Below are positions 23,764 to 33,031 of a stretch of 36,199 bases of DNA, one piece after another. This DNA comes from an uncultured Bacteroidota bacterium (lineage in GTDB: Bacteria; Bacteroidota; Bacteroidia; Bacteroidales; VadinHA17): positions 1 to 36,199 of the forward strand of contig CALMJY010000082.1 of assembly GCA_937864815.1 (NCBI GenBank), written 5' to 3'. The stretch's first letter is position 1; each line of letters begins with the position of its first letter. Below the pieces are notes generated by a model. That model did not search any database, was not told the origin of the DNA, and saw nothing but the letters and a program-made list of their open reading frames with translations. A program made the position numbers and the translations under genes.

Positions 23764-23783
23764 TGTCAGTAACCAGTCTGACA
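23764..23783. promoter_or_regulatory. Palindrome in the clpC upstream region (possible operator)
   Basis: TGTCAG-TAACCAGT-CTGACA is a perfect 6-bp inverted repeat with an 8-nt spacer, 38-57 nt upstream of the clpC ATG. It lies where a promoter or 5' UTR is expected. No bound regulator can be named. Confidence 0.4.
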
Positions 23784-23929
23784 AAACCATATTTCCCCCG
23801 ATTTTCAAAGGTAAATCATGGCTTACATCTATATGGCAATTTCCATGCCCATTTATGAACAATTGTTGTTAAAAATTCACTGATTTTATAGGCCAATAAT
23901 AGCCAAATTATAACTATTTTCGTATTTCG

Positions 23930-23975
23930 AATCTCCAGGGAGGAGATTAGTTTATAAATACTTAATTAATAATCT
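23930..23975 (+). promoter_or_regulatory. gyrA leader with two mutually exclusive hairpins
   Basis: AATCTCC-AGGGA-GGAGATT (23930-23948) is a perfect 7-bp hairpin. AGATTA (23944-23949), which overlaps its 3' arm, is also complementary to TAATCT (23970-23975), only 3 nt before the gyrA ATG. The two pairings cannot coexist. The purine-rich GGGAGGAG is too far from the ATG to be a normal ribosome-binding site. No convincing gyrA -7 element was found in this gap. Confidence 0.4.
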
Positions 23976-23978
23976 GTT

Positions 23979-26504
23979 ATGTCGGATCAAGAGAGAATCA
24001 TAAAGGTGAATATCGAGGAGGAGATGAAATCGGCTTACATCGATTATTCGATGTCAGTTATTGTGTCGAGAGCATTGCCTGATGTAAGAGACGGACTCAA
24101 ACCTGTCCACAGAAGGGTACTTTTCGGAATGTCAGAACTTGGCGTACAGTCAAACAAGCCATATAAAAAGAGTGCAAGAATAGTAGGAGAGGTGCTTGGT
24201 AAATACCACCCGCACGGTGACTCATCAGTTTATGAAGCCATGGTCAGGATGGCCCAGGAATGGTCGCTTAGATACCCCCTTGTTGACGGACAGGGTAACT
24301 TCGGATCAGTTGATGGAGATAGTCCTGCTGCAATGCGATATACTGAAGCCAGATTAAAAAAGATTGCAGAAGAAACCCTGGCTGATATTGATAAAAATAC
24401 TGTTGACTTTCAGCCTAATTTTGATGACTCACTGTCCGAACCGACGATCCTGCCAACACGTATTCCTAACCTGCTGGTTAACGGAGCTTCAGGAATTGCA
24501 GTGGGTATGGCTACAAATATGCCTCCTCATAATCTTACTGAAATAATTGATGCAACAATTGCATATATAGATAATAATAATATAACAACAGATGAATTGC
24601 TGCATTTCATCAAGGGTCCTGATTTTCCAACAGGAGGTATTATCTACGGCAGCCAGGGCATCAGGGATGCTCTTGAAACAGGAAGAGGGAGAATTGTTGT
24701 CAGGGCTAAAACTGAGATTGAATTAACACACTCAGGCAGGGAATGTATCATTGTGAATGAGATACCTTATATGGTTAATAAAGCTGAGATGATAAGAAAG
24801 ATTGCTGATCTTATCAATGAGAAGAAGCTTGATGGTATTTCATATATAAATGATGAATCAGACAGAAATGGAATGCGCATAGTGATTATCCTCAAAAAGG
24901 ATTCCAGCGCCAGTGTGGTCCTGAATAACCTGTACAAATTCAGCTCATTACAAACTTCATTCAGTGTTAATAATATAGCACTTGTCAAAGGGCGTCCGAA
25001 GACACTGAATACAAAAGATCTGATACATTATTTCGTTAAACACCGCCATGAAATAGTTATCAGGAGAACCAAATACGATCTTGAACAGGCTGAAAAACGG
25101 GCACATATACTTGAGGGACTTATCATTGCAAGTGATAATATTGATGAAGTAATTGCCATAATCAAATCTTCCCAGACTCCTGACATTGCAAGGGAAAGGC
25201 TGATGGAGAGATTCGGACTTTCAGAAATACAGTCAAGGGCAATTGTTGAAATGAGGTTGCGACAGCTCACCGGACTTGAACAGGAAAAACTGAGAGCAGA
25301 GTATGCTGAAGTGATGGCACTTATCGAATATCTGAAAAGTGTTCTTGCCAGCATCGATCTCCAGATGAAGATAATAAAAGACGAGCTTCTTGAGATAAGA
25401 GAGAAATATGGCGATAAAAGACGCACAGAAATTGTTCCGAATGCCGAAGAATTTAATCCTGAAGATTTCTATGCTGATGAAGAGATGGTAATTACAATCT
25501 CTCATATGGGATATATAAAGAGAACCCCGCTTACTGAATTCAGGAGCCAGGCCAGAGGAGGTACCGGGGCAAAGGGAGGTACTACAAGAGATGAAGATTT
25601 TATAGAACACTTATACATAGCCACTATGCATAATACCATGCTGTTCTTTACCAGGAACGGCAAGTGCTACTGGCTTAAAGTATATGCAATTCCTGAAGGA
25701 TCAAGGACTTCCAAAGGAAGAGCTATGCAAAATCTAATAAATATTGAACCTAACGACAGTGTAAGGGCATTTATAAATGTAAAAAATCTGAATGATGAAG
25801 AATACATCAATAACAACTTTATAGTCCTTTGTACTACAAAGGGAGTAATAAAGAAAACTTCACTTGAGGCATATTCAAGACCACGTGTAAACGGAGTGAA
25901 TGCAATCACCGTTAGGGAAGGAGATGACCTGCTGGAAGCCAGAATGACAAACGGTAAACATCATATAATGCTTGCGATCAGGTCAGGAAGGGCAATCCGT
26001 TTCCCTGAATCTTCTGTCAGACCGATGGGTCGTACAGCCTCTGGTGTCAGGGGAATACGCCTGGCAAATGAAGATTCAGATTTTGTTATCGGTATGATAA
26101 CAGTCGAAGGAAAGGAAAAGGAAATACTTGTTGTTTCCGAGAAAGGATATGGTAAAAGATCAGATATTGATGAGTACAGGATTACAAACCGCGGAGGAAA
26201 GGGAGTTAAAACAATTAATATTACAGAAAAAACAGGATCACTGATTGCTTTAAAGGATGTAACTGATAATCATGATCTTATGATTATCACTCAGTTTGGA
26301 AATATTCTCAGATCTCCCGTTTCGGCACTAAGGGTTATGGGAAGGGCGACACAGGGTGTCCGACTTATAAACCTTAAGGAAAATGATATCATAGCATCTG
26401 TCGCATGTGTACTTGTTAATGAAGATGATAATGTCCAGAATATGGATGCTTCAGAAGAAAGTGAAACAAATGGACAGGAAAATGGCAAAGAATTTGATGT
26501 TTAA
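23979..26504 (+). CDS. gyrA: DNA gyrase subunit A
   Basis: An 841-residue type IIA topoisomerase A subunit that introduces negative supercoils with GyrB. The catalytic tyrosine is Tyr121 ([10 protein letters not shown]). The quinolone-resistance region [17 protein letters not shown] carries Ser82 and Glu86, equivalent to E. coli positions 83 and 87; Ser82 is the sensitive-type residue. A GyrA box-like [11 protein letters not shown] in the C-terminal pinwheel domain supports GyrA rather than ParC, as does the length. The C-terminal tail is acidic (from about residue 820). A strong promoter for the next gene lies across its stop codon. Upstream, clpC is divergent. Confidence 0.97.
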   Translation: MSDQERIIKVNIEEEMKSAYIDYSMSVIVSRALPDVRDGLKPVHRRVLFGMSELGVQSNKPYKKSARIVGEVLGKYHPHGDSSVYEAMVRMAQEWSLRYPLVDGQGNFGSVDGDSPAAMRYTEARLKKIAEETLADIDKNTVDFQPNFDDSLSEPTILPTRIPNLLVNGASGIAVGMATNMPPHNLTEIIDATIAYIDNNNITTDELLHFIKGPDFPTGGIIYGSQGIRDALETGRGRIVVRAKTEIELTHSGRECIIVNEIPYMVNKAEMIRKIADLINEKKLDGISYINDESDRNGMRIVIILKKDSSASVVLNNLYKFSSLQTSFSVNNIALVKGRPKTLNTKDLIHYFVKHRHEIVIRRTKYDLEQAEKRAHILEGLIIASDNIDEVIAIIKSSQTPDIARERLMERFGLSEIQSRAIVEMRLRQLTGLEQEKLRAEYAEVMALIEYLKSVLASIDLQMKIIKDELLEIREKYGDKRRTEIVPNAEEFNPEDFYADEEMVITISHMGYIKRTPLTEFRSQARGGTGAKGGTTRDEDFIEHLYIATMHNTMLFFTRNGKCYWLKVYAIPEGSRTSKGRAMQNLINIEPNDSVRAFINVKNLNDEEYINNNFIVLCTTKGVIKKTSLEAYSRPRVNGVNAITVREGDDLLEARMTNGKHHIMLAIRSGRAIRFPESSVRPMGRTASGVRGIRLANEDSDFVIGMITVEGKEKEILVVSEKGYGKRSDIDEYRITNRGGKGVKTINITEKTGSLIALKDVTDNHDLMIITQFGNILRSPVSALRVMGRATQGVRLINLKENDIIASVACVLVNEDDNVQNMDASEESETNGQENGKEFDV

Positions 26505-26524
26505 AAAGTAATATTATACATTTG
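26493..26524 (+). promoter_or_regulatory. Strong promoter overlapping the gyrA 3' end (TTTG-N20-TACATTTG)
   Basis: TTTG at 26493-26496, in the last codons of gyrA, and TACATTTG at 26517-26524 are 20 nt apart; both elements and spacing are exact matches. It should drive the TPR gene at 26562 independently of gyrA. Confidence 0.75.
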
Positions 26525-26561
26525 GGAAATTTTTTAAGAAATTCATTTTAAAATTATAATC

Positions 26562-27722
26562 ATGAAAAAGTTCATTCTGCTTTTAGCAGTTTTAAGTATC
26601 ACAATCGGAGCAATGTCCCAGAAAGGGAAAGTAACAAGCGCACTCAGTTATATTGACCAGGGTCAGCTTGACAAAGCAAAAGAAGCTATAGATCAGGCAC
26701 TTCTGGATGAAAAATCATCAAACTGGGCTAATACTTTTTATGCAAAAGGAAGACTTGCTCAGTCTTCATGGGAATCTGACAATCCAAAATTCAAGGAATT
26801 TTATCAGGATCCCCTGGCTGAAGCATATACAGCATATCAGAAGGCTATGGAACTTGATCCAAAGGGACAGATCAAAAAGAAACTCCTGACAACAATGACC
26901 TATAGTCAGCTCGCATCAGATCTGTACAATCAGGGAAGCATGCAGTTTGAAGCAAAAGACTTTAAAGGATCTCTAAAATCATTCCAGACTCAGATTGAGA
27001 TATCTGAAGGTGATCTTTATGTAGGTGCAATTGACACAGGTATGTACTATAATGCCGGTCTGGCAGCATCAAACTCACAGAATTATGATGTTGCTATCCA
27101 GTATTTTCAGAGATGTGCTGATATGAAGTATATGGGTATTACACCATATTATCAGATTTATGAAGCAAATCTTGGTAAGGGGGATACCGCAAAGGCAGAA
27201 GCTACCCTTGTTGAACTTCCCAAGCTTTTTCCTGATGATAAAACCATTACACTTCAGTTGATTGACCTATATATAAAGAGCGGTAAAAACGCTGAAGCTC
27301 AGAAATATATAGAGGTTGCCAAGAAGGATGATCCATCAAATTATACATTATATTTTGCTGCAGGTATTATATATCTGAATGAGGAGAATTATGATGCAGC
27401 TATAGTTGAACTTCAAAAATCAATAGATCTGAATGGTGAAGTTTTCGATACACAGTATGGAATAGGAGCAGCCTATATTAACAAAGCAGCTGAAATGTTC
27501 AAAGCAGCCAATGAAATTATGGATGTGAAAAAATACAGTGATGCAGTTGATAAGGCCAATGCTATTTATGCAAAAGCTCTTCCTTATATGGAGAAAGCTC
27601 ATCAGCTGAATTCAACAGATGTTTACACTATGAGAAGCCTCCAGGAACTTTACTACAGAATGAAACAGACTGACAAGTATAATGCAATCAAAGCTAAACT
27701 TGAGGCAGCTGAAGGTAAGTAG
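26562..27722 (+). CDS. Secreted tetratricopeptide-repeat protein (gyrA-linked)
   Basis: A 386-residue protein with a signal peptide ending near MSQ (MKKFILLLAVLSITIGAMSQ). Repeated helix pairs run through the mature chain, for example VTSALSYIDQGQLDKAKEAI, AYTAYQKAMELDPKGQIKKK, DVAIQYFQRCADMKYMG, TLYFAAGIIYLNEENYDAAI and ALPYMEKAHQLNSTDVYTMR. There are roughly seven TPR units with no enzymatic domain. It is probably a periplasmic scaffold. Genes of this type often follow gyrA in Bacteroidota. It has its own promoter across the gyrA stop codon and a clear terminator downstream, so it is probably monocistronic from that promoter. Confidence 0.88.
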   Translation: MKKFILLLAVLSITIGAMSQKGKVTSALSYIDQGQLDKAKEAIDQALLDEKSSNWANTFYAKGRLAQSSWESDNPKFKEFYQDPLAEAYTAYQKAMELDPKGQIKKKLLTTMTYSQLASDLYNQGSMQFEAKDFKGSLKSFQTQIEISEGDLYVGAIDTGMYYNAGLAASNSQNYDVAIQYFQRCADMKYMGITPYYQIYEANLGKGDTAKAEATLVELPKLFPDDKTITLQLIDLYIKSGKNAEAQKYIEVAKKDDPSNYTLYFAAGIIYLNEENYDAAIVELQKSIDLNGEVFDTQYGIGAAYINKAAEMFKAANEIMDVKKYSDAVDKANAIYAKALPYMEKAHQLNSTDVYTMRSLQELYYRMKQTDKYNAIKAKLEAAEGK

Positions 27723-27749
27723 AGAAGACGATATTGATACTATAATAAG

Positions 27750-27778
27750 GGGGGATCAGATGATCCCTCTTTTTTTTT
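27750..27778 (+). terminator. Rho-independent terminator after the TPR gene
   Basis: GGGGATC pairs with GATCCCT around a 4-nt loop (AGAT), followed by CT and an eight-T tract. It ends the + strand transcription unit before the convergent epimerase operon. Confidence 0.88.
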
Positions 27779-27882
27779 GCTCTTTTCCGGGGGAGAGAAG
27801 AAGATCAATTTTATATAAATGAAAATTAAATTCTATATTGTCTATTTGACATAATATTAATTATAGGCTTTTAAGATCAGGA

Positions 27883-29025
27883 TTAAACCTTTCTGACAAT
27901 CCCAATTCCAGGCCTTTCCGGAAGCATGAGCTTTCCTCCCTCAACAGTCACTCCGTCATAGATATCATTTGAGATCAGAAGGTTCCCATCCAGATCTGCC
28001 CAGTCAACCATTGGCGAAAGCTGAGCTGCAGCTGAAACTGCACAGGATGTTTCAGTCATACATCCTATCATAACTTTCAAATTTAATGCCCTGGCAGTGT
28101 TCACCATTCTGAAAGCCGACCGCATACCACCGCATTTCATCAGTTTTATATTTATACCACTATATACCCCTAATACCTTTTTCACATCCTGAAAAGTCTG
28201 TACTGATTCATCAGCAATGACCGGTAGCGGACTGTTTTGAGTGAGCCAGGCAATATCATCAACCATATTTTTTGGCATTGGCTGTTCAATAAAAACAACT
28301 CCTTTATCCTTAAGCCAGTATATCATGTCAAGAGCCATTTTTCTTTCTTTCCAGCCCTGGTTAACATCTACACATAATGGTGTTTTTGAGACACTTCTTA
28401 TGGTCTCAATCATCTCTTTATCATTGTCCATACCAAGCTTAACCTTCAATATCTTATAAGGAGATGCTTCCTCAACCTTCTTCCTGACCACCTCAGGAGT
28501 GTCCATACCTATTGTAAATGAAGTAAATGGAGCTTTTTCCGGATTAAGTCCCCAGATCCTGAACCACGGCTGTTTCAACATCTTTCCGGTAAGATCATGC
28601 AAAGCAATGTCAACAGATGCCTTGGCAGCATAGTTTCCCGGAGCAATCTGCTCAACATAGTCAAGTATCTCCTCCATCAGGAAAGGATTATTGAACTGAG
28701 CCAGATTAACCTTACTCAGAAAATTATGCACAGTCTCATGACTTTCACCAAGATACGGTGGCATAGATGCTTCACCATAACCAGTCACACCATCATATTC
28801 TATTTCAGTAAGCATGACAGGTGTCGTTTTTCTGGAACTTGTTGCTATTGTAAAAACATGCCTTAACTCCAGTTCATATGGTTTGAATCTTAAAACCAGT
28901 CCCTGCCTGCTTGCTTTTTTCCCCAGATTGCCGGGAATTTCCTGATTATTTAGTCCGACATATGAAAAACCTGCTGCTCCTGCCATTATGCCACAATTTT
29001 TTAGAAAGTCTCGTCTGCTTGCCAT
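27883..29025 (-). CDS. Tat-exported dipeptide epimerase (L-Ala-D/L-Glu epimerase type)
   Basis: A 380-residue enolase-superfamily enzyme with a Tat leader (ASRRDFLKNCGIMAGAAGF). All active-site residues of the muconate-lactonising subgroup are present: K194-x-K196 (ILKVKLG), Asp220 (CVDVNQG), Glu247 (FIEQP), Asp272 (IADES) and Lys294 (INIKLMKCGG). The family epimerises L-Ala-D-Glu from murein to L-Ala-L-Glu for peptidase use. Its partner gene, 17 nt upstream on the same strand, is an NlpC/P60 peptidase that releases this dipeptide, which strongly supports the assignment. The Tat leader places the reaction in the periplasm. Specificity for other dipeptides is possible. Confidence 0.92.
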   Translation of the reverse strand: MASRRDFLKNCGIMAGAAGFSYVGLNNQEIPGNLGKKASRQGLVLRFKPYELELRHVFTIATSSRKTTPVMLTEIEYDGVTGYGEASMPPYLGESHETVHNFLSKVNLAQFNNPFLMEEILDYVEQIAPGNYAAKASVDIALHDLTGKMLKQPWFRIWGLNPEKAPFTSFTIGMDTPEVVRKKVEEASPYKILKVKLGMDNDKEMIETIRSVSKTPLCVDVNQGWKERKMALDMIYWLKDKGVVFIEQPMPKNMVDDIAWLTQNSPLPVIADESVQTFQDVKKVLGVYSGINIKLMKCGGMRSAFRMVNTARALNLKVMIGCMTETSCAVSAAAQLSPMVDWADLDGNLLISNDIYDGVTVEGGKLMLPERPGIGIVRKV

Positions 29026-29042
29026 CTATTAATAAGTATTAA

Positions 29043-30242
29043 TCAATACCAATCATGAACTTTTACTGCTGTAATTCCATGATTACCAACCGATCCGCAT
29101 ATCCTTCTTGCCGAAAGAAATGTATTTTTCCTGTAACTGCTGTAATTTGACCTGGTTGAATCAAGGCTATTTACCATCACTCTGGTTGCTGAATGTATGA
29201 ATTCACTGTCTCCTTTATAGATTGCCACATGAGTAATCCTTGGTTTTGAGTTCCTGATAGAGCCAAAAAACATTAAGTCCCCGGCCTGAAGTTTGTCCCA
29301 TCCTCCTGATATATCAACCGATTGTCCATGTAATGCCTGCAACGAGGCATCCCTGGACAGAATAATTCCGTTCATGAAATATACTGTCTTTACAAATCCG
29401 CTGCAATCAACTCCTTTTGATGATGAACCACCCCAAAGATAAGGAACACCCATTAATGATTCAGCATACCTGCATACCTCTCTCCCATCTGCCACAATAC
29501 TATTAGCCCAGTTGCTATATTCGATTAAAGAATTGCTACTTACAAAACCTGCACGTCCATCGGGCAGAATTACCATTTCATGAGTACCTTTCTTTCCTCC
29601 TGATTTTAGAATTGATCCAGATACTATATCGCTTATAACAGCCTTTTTATCAAGGCTTTCAAATATCCAACCTGAATTATCAATATAGATAACTTTACTG
29701 GCATTTTTCCATTCAATAAACTCTGAATCTGTCATAAGCTGAAACGATCCTTTCTCACTCCACGCAATATAGTTGTCGGGAGTCTGAACAAGCAGCCAGT
29801 AACCATCATTCTTCAGAATCTTAACCGGAGTCCCCATAATTGCCTGTGAAACAAGTTCTGAGCTATGTCCAGGTGTGAGACGCATATTTACTACACTCAA
29901 TGTAACTATTCCGTACTTATAGTCCCCTACATCGTTTCCTGGTAATAACAGTAAACTGTCAATCACCTTATATCCTCTCGCAAATATCGAATCAATTACT
30001 TGTATTTTAAGATGTTGACAGTCTGTTTCACCATTAATAAGAACAGATTCTCCACGCTTTGAAACAGTTATTTCGGCAATACCTTCGCGTTCATCAGGTA
30101 CCCACCTTGCTGATAATATATCAACAAGAGTCTGAACTTCTTCCAGATCATTGTAAGATTTGCAGGTTGGAAACAAAAGGCAAATGACAAGGAATAGTAT
30201 CAATACCTTTGGTGAAATAAAACCAACTTTGGATTCAATCAT
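29043..30242 (-). CDS. NlpC/P60 (C40) murein peptidase with SH3-like domain
   Basis: A 399-residue exported enzyme. The N-terminus has a hydrophobic signal (VLILFLVICLLFPTC); the lipobox-like LFPTC is not canonical, so lipidation is uncertain. Residues about 120-250 contain SH3b-like repeats (MRLTPGHSSELVSQAIMGTP, DGYWLLVQTPDNYIAW). The C-terminal NlpC/P60 domain has catalytic Cys280 (GVDCSGFV), His338 (ITHVAIYKG) and His350 (FIHSA). Such enzymes cut the D-Glu-diaminopimelate bond of peptidoglycan stem peptides and release L-Ala-D-Glu. The dipeptide epimerase follows after 17 nt, forming a murein-peptide recycling pair. Confidence 0.93.
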   Translation of the reverse strand: MIESKVGFISPKVLILFLVICLLFPTCKSYNDLEEVQTLVDILSARWVPDEREGIAEITVSKRGESVLINGETDCQHLKIQVIDSIFARGYKVIDSLLLLPGNDVGDYKYGIVTLSVVNMRLTPGHSSELVSQAIMGTPVKILKNDGYWLLVQTPDNYIAWSEKGSFQLMTDSEFIEWKNASKVIYIDNSGWIFESLDKKAVISDIVSGSILKSGGKKGTHEMVILPDGRAGFVSSNSLIEYSNWANSIVADGREVCRYAESLMGVPYLWGGSSSKGVDCSGFVKTVYFMNGIILSRDASLQALHGQSVDISGGWDKLQAGDLMFFGSIRNSKPRITHVAIYKGDSEFIHSATRVMVNSLDSTRSNYSSYRKNTFLSARRICGSVGNHGITAVKVHDWY

Positions 30243-30270
30243 TTGAGGACATTCTTTTGAATGTTCAAAT

Positions 30271-30546
30271 TTACCTCATTTTTTGAACTTTCCATCTTTC
30301 CAGTTGACTGATATGGCTGGTATAAAACCATCTTTTTATTGGTCCGTATCCCATCTCTTTCAGTTTATCCTTTACAAAGGATACCATTTCTGAGGGTTTG
30401 GAAAAATTGTCTTTAAAGGAACCTGACTGGTAACAATAGCTGCAGTATTTTACTGATTTTGAACCGTCTGCATTTGTCCCTCCTTTTTCGGGATCCTTCT
30501 CCATAGGCATCCCGCAGCTCTGGCAGAATTTGTCGAATTTACTCAT
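30271..30546 (-). CDS. Small putative zinc-ribbon protein
   Basis: A 91-residue protein beginning MSKFDKFCQSCGMPMEKDPE and continuing to VKYCSYCYQSG, giving two CxxC pairs (Cys8/Cys11 and Cys34/Cys37) typical of the putative zinc-ribbon family PF12674. The C-terminal half is a basic, helical tail that ends KRWFYTSHISQLERWKVQKMR. It has no signal peptide. It precedes the NlpC/P60 gene by 28 nt on the same strand and may be co-transcribed. The molecular function of the family is unknown. Confidence 0.88.
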   Translation of the reverse strand: MSKFDKFCQSCGMPMEKDPEKGGTNADGSKSVKYCSYCYQSGSFKDNFSKPSEMVSFVKDKLKEMGYGPIKRWFYTSHISQLERWKVQKMR

Positions 30547-30699
30547 GGTTAGAATTTTTGATTAGAAACTGATCACTTTTTAATAATTAATTTACAAATA
30601 AATTACAAATTGTACCTCACTCTTCTTTAATTTTTTCATATTAAAAGTCAGGTGTAATTATATTCCCATTAACTTTCAAAGGTCAATTCATATCTTTAT

Positions 30700-30707
30700 T
30701 ATATTTG
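30700..30707 (+). promoter_or_regulatory. Bacteroidota -7 element upstream of the DUF2461 gene
   Basis: TATATTTG is an exact -7 match, 60 nt before the DUF2461 ATG in the 221-nt divergent gap; a second partial match TATCTTTA lies 9 nt before it. No clear -33 TTTG is found. The remainder of the gap is AT-rich and unremarkable. Confidence 0.5.
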
Positions 30708-30767
30708 ATATTATCAAAATTGAATTGTTCAATAATCTATTGAAAATCAAAACAAAATCAAAACAGA

Positions 30768-31430
30768 ATGGAAAAGATTGAGAAGCCAACACTGGATTTC
30801 CTCCAGAAGCTTGCCCGTAATAATAATAAGGAATGGTTTGATCTCCACAGGTCGGAATATCTTGCAGCAAAGTCAAACTTTGAATCATTTGTCCAGATTC
30901 TGATTAATGAAATTATTGAATTTGACCCTGTTATAAAAGGGCTTGAAGCTAAAAACTGTATATTCAGGATAAATCGGGATGTTAGATTCTCGAATGACAA
31001 ATCTCCCTATAAAACAAATATGGGCGCTTTTATTGTTAAAGGTGGTAAAAAGAACGGGGACAAATATGCAGGATACTATTTTCACATAGAGCCCGGAAAA
31101 AGTATGCTTGCAGGCGGGGCATATATTCCTCCGGCTCCATGGCTGATGGCCATCAGGGAAAAAATTGATGATGAACCTGAAAGATTCCTGGCAATTATTA
31201 ACAATCCCCAGTTTAAAAAACATTTTTTTCAGCTTGAAGGTGAAAAACTGAAAAAAGCTCCCAAAGGTTTTTCTCCTGATCACAAATATATTGACCTCAT
31301 AAAACATAAAAGCTACCTGGCAATACAGGAAATAAATGATAAGCAAGTACTTGCAAATGATTGCCTAAAGTATTCATCTACAGTATTTAAAGCGATGAAA
31401 CCACTTAATGATTTTCTGAATGAATACTAA
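30768..31430 (+). CDS. DUF2461 domain protein (TIGR02453 family)
   Basis: A 220-residue cytoplasmic protein matching DUF2461 in length and motifs: TLDFLQKLARNNNKEWFDLH, RINRDVRFSNDKSPYKTNMG, GYYFHIEPGKSMLAGGAYIP and PKGFSPDHKYIDLIKHKSYL. Biochemical function is unknown. Its 3' end overlaps the sugar transporter gene by 11 nt (the transporter ATG is inside NEY-stop), so the two are translationally coupled or at least co-transcribed. Nothing in the sequence suggests membrane attachment. Confidence 0.92.
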   Translation: MEKIEKPTLDFLQKLARNNNKEWFDLHRSEYLAAKSNFESFVQILINEIIEFDPVIKGLEAKNCIFRINRDVRFSNDKSPYKTNMGAFIVKGGKKNGDKYAGYYFHIEPGKSMLAGGAYIPPAPWLMAIREKIDDEPERFLAIINNPQFKKHFFQLEGEKLKKAPKGFSPDHKYIDLIKHKSYLAIQEINDKQVLANDCLKYSSTVFKAMKPLNDFLNEY

Positions 31431-33027
31431 TTACCTAACAAGGATAACGCTTGTTGCTACTCTTGGTGGATTTCTTTTTGGCTTTGATACAGCTGTTGTA
31501 AATGGTGCTGAAAAATCGCTGGTAGATCTTTATATTGTAAAAGCCGCTAATCCATCTGATTACAATTATACAGTGTCACTGATTACACAATACAGATTAC
31601 TTGTTTCAACAGTCTTTTTATTGATCTATTCTGTTGTAACAGGACAATTGCTCAGAATGCTTGGCCTTCGTAAGGGAGTAATTTCAAGTACTCTTATTCT
31701 AATTCCTCTTATTTTCTTTTTAATCAGATATCTGGGAGCACATGTACCTGCTCAGACAGATGCAACTGCCATTAAAGAAATTGCTGATTCGGTTAAAGGG
31801 TTTGTAGTATCGAGTGCACTTGTTGGATGTATCATAGGTGCTGCTATGTCAGGGTTCATTGCAAAATCACTTGGCAGAAAAAGGGGTTTAATTTTAACCG
31901 CTTTCTTTCTGACGATTTCTGCTGTCGGAGCCTGGCAACCCGAGTATCTTAATGTTTTTGGTACTCTCGATGTATTTTCTTTTATGATTTACAGGATTTT
32001 GGGTGGAATTGGCATTGGACTTGCCTCCATCCTGTCGCCGATGTATATTGCTGAAATTGCCCCGGCTTCTATACGGGGGAAACTGGTTTCGTGGAACCAG
32101 TTCGCAATTATTTCAGGAATGGTGATAATCTATTTCATCAATTACCTTATTGCAAGAAGCGGAAATGAAGATTGGCTGATTACTCATGGCTGGCGCTGGA
32201 TGTTCTTTTCCGGAGTTATCCCCTCAATCCTCTTCCTGATCCTTCTGCTTTTTATCCCTGAAACACCGCGCTATCTTATGATAAGAAACAGGAGACTTGA
32301 AGCTCTTGAAACTATTGTGAAAATTTCAGGCCCCCGGAACGCAACAGAGCTCCAGTCAGAAATAGAATCAACACTCCATGAGAAGAATGCTCCCTGGCTT
32401 TCATTCGGATTTCGTGTAATACTTTTAGGTACTCTCCTTTCAGTTTTTCAGCAGTTTGTAGGCATAAACGTTGTTATGTATTATGCAGCCAATATTTTCA
32501 GGAATATGGGTGCAAGTACTGATACTTCAATGCTGCAAACCATCATTGTTGGCATAATTAATATGCTGTTCACAATCGTGGCAATTTTTACCGTGGACCG
32601 TTTCGGAAGAAAACCGCTGATGATCACAGGTGCAATGATAATGGGAATCTCAATGTTTTCATTAGGATTCTCATTTTATGCCGGGAAGACAGGGTTTGCT
32701 GCTCTTGCTTTTATGTTACTCTACATTGCAGGCTTTGCAATGAGCTGGGGCCCTGTTACATGGGTACTTTTATCAGAGATCTTTCCAAACAGCATACGTG
32801 GTGCAATGTCAATTCCGGTAGCTACACTTTGGATCTCAAATTTAATAGTTTCATGGACTTTCCCTATGATGAATGACAATCTGTGGCTGACTGAAAAATT
32901 CAATCACGGATTTTCATACTGGATCTATGGAATAATGTGCTTACTCGCTATTGGTTTTGTATGGAAATTCATTCCGGAGACAAAAGGCAAATCTCTTGAG
33001 GAAATTGAGAAATTCTGGAAACGTTAA
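31420..33027 (+). CDS. MFS sugar:H+ symporter (sugar porter family)
   Basis: A 535-residue, 12-helix inner-membrane transporter of the sugar porter subfamily (XylE/AraE/GLUT type). Motifs visible are GGFLFGFDTAVVNGA in TM1, a GRKRG loop after TM2/3, MYIAEIAPASIRGKLVSWNQ, PETPRYLM before the central loop, FQQFVGINVVMYY in TM7, VDRFGRKPLM and the C-terminal PETKGKSLEEIE. An insertion of about 60 residues between TM1 and the first GRK motif is typical of Bacteroidota members. It probably imports a monosaccharide with protons; the fucosidase upstream raises fucose or a related sugar as a possibility, but that is not shown by sequence. The ATG at 31420 overlaps the DUF2461 gene. Confidence 0.95.
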   Translation: MNTNYLTRITLVATLGGFLFGFDTAVVNGAEKSLVDLYIVKAANPSDYNYTVSLITQYRLLVSTVFLLIYSVVTGQLLRMLGLRKGVISSTLILIPLIFFLIRYLGAHVPAQTDATAIKEIADSVKGFVVSSALVGCIIGAAMSGFIAKSLGRKRGLILTAFFLTISAVGAWQPEYLNVFGTLDVFSFMIYRILGGIGIGLASILSPMYIAEIAPASIRGKLVSWNQFAIISGMVIIYFINYLIARSGNEDWLITHGWRWMFFSGVIPSILFLILLLFIPETPRYLMIRNRRLEALETIVKISGPRNATELQSEIESTLHEKNAPWLSFGFRVILLGTLLSVFQQFVGINVVMYYAANIFRNMGASTDTSMLQTIIVGIINMLFTIVAIFTVDRFGRKPLMITGAMIMGISMFSLGFSFYAGKTGFAALAFMLLYIAGFAMSWGPVTWVLLSEIFPNSIRGAMSIPVATLWISNLIVSWTFPMMNDNLWLTEKFNHGFSYWIYGIMCLLAIGFVWKFIPETKGKSLEEIEKFWKR

Positions 33028-33031
33028 AAGA

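Noticed and set aside
23979-26504. Topoisomerase IV subunit ParC instead of GyrA
   Set aside because: A GyrA-box-like QARGGTG segment and full GyrA length favour gyrase.
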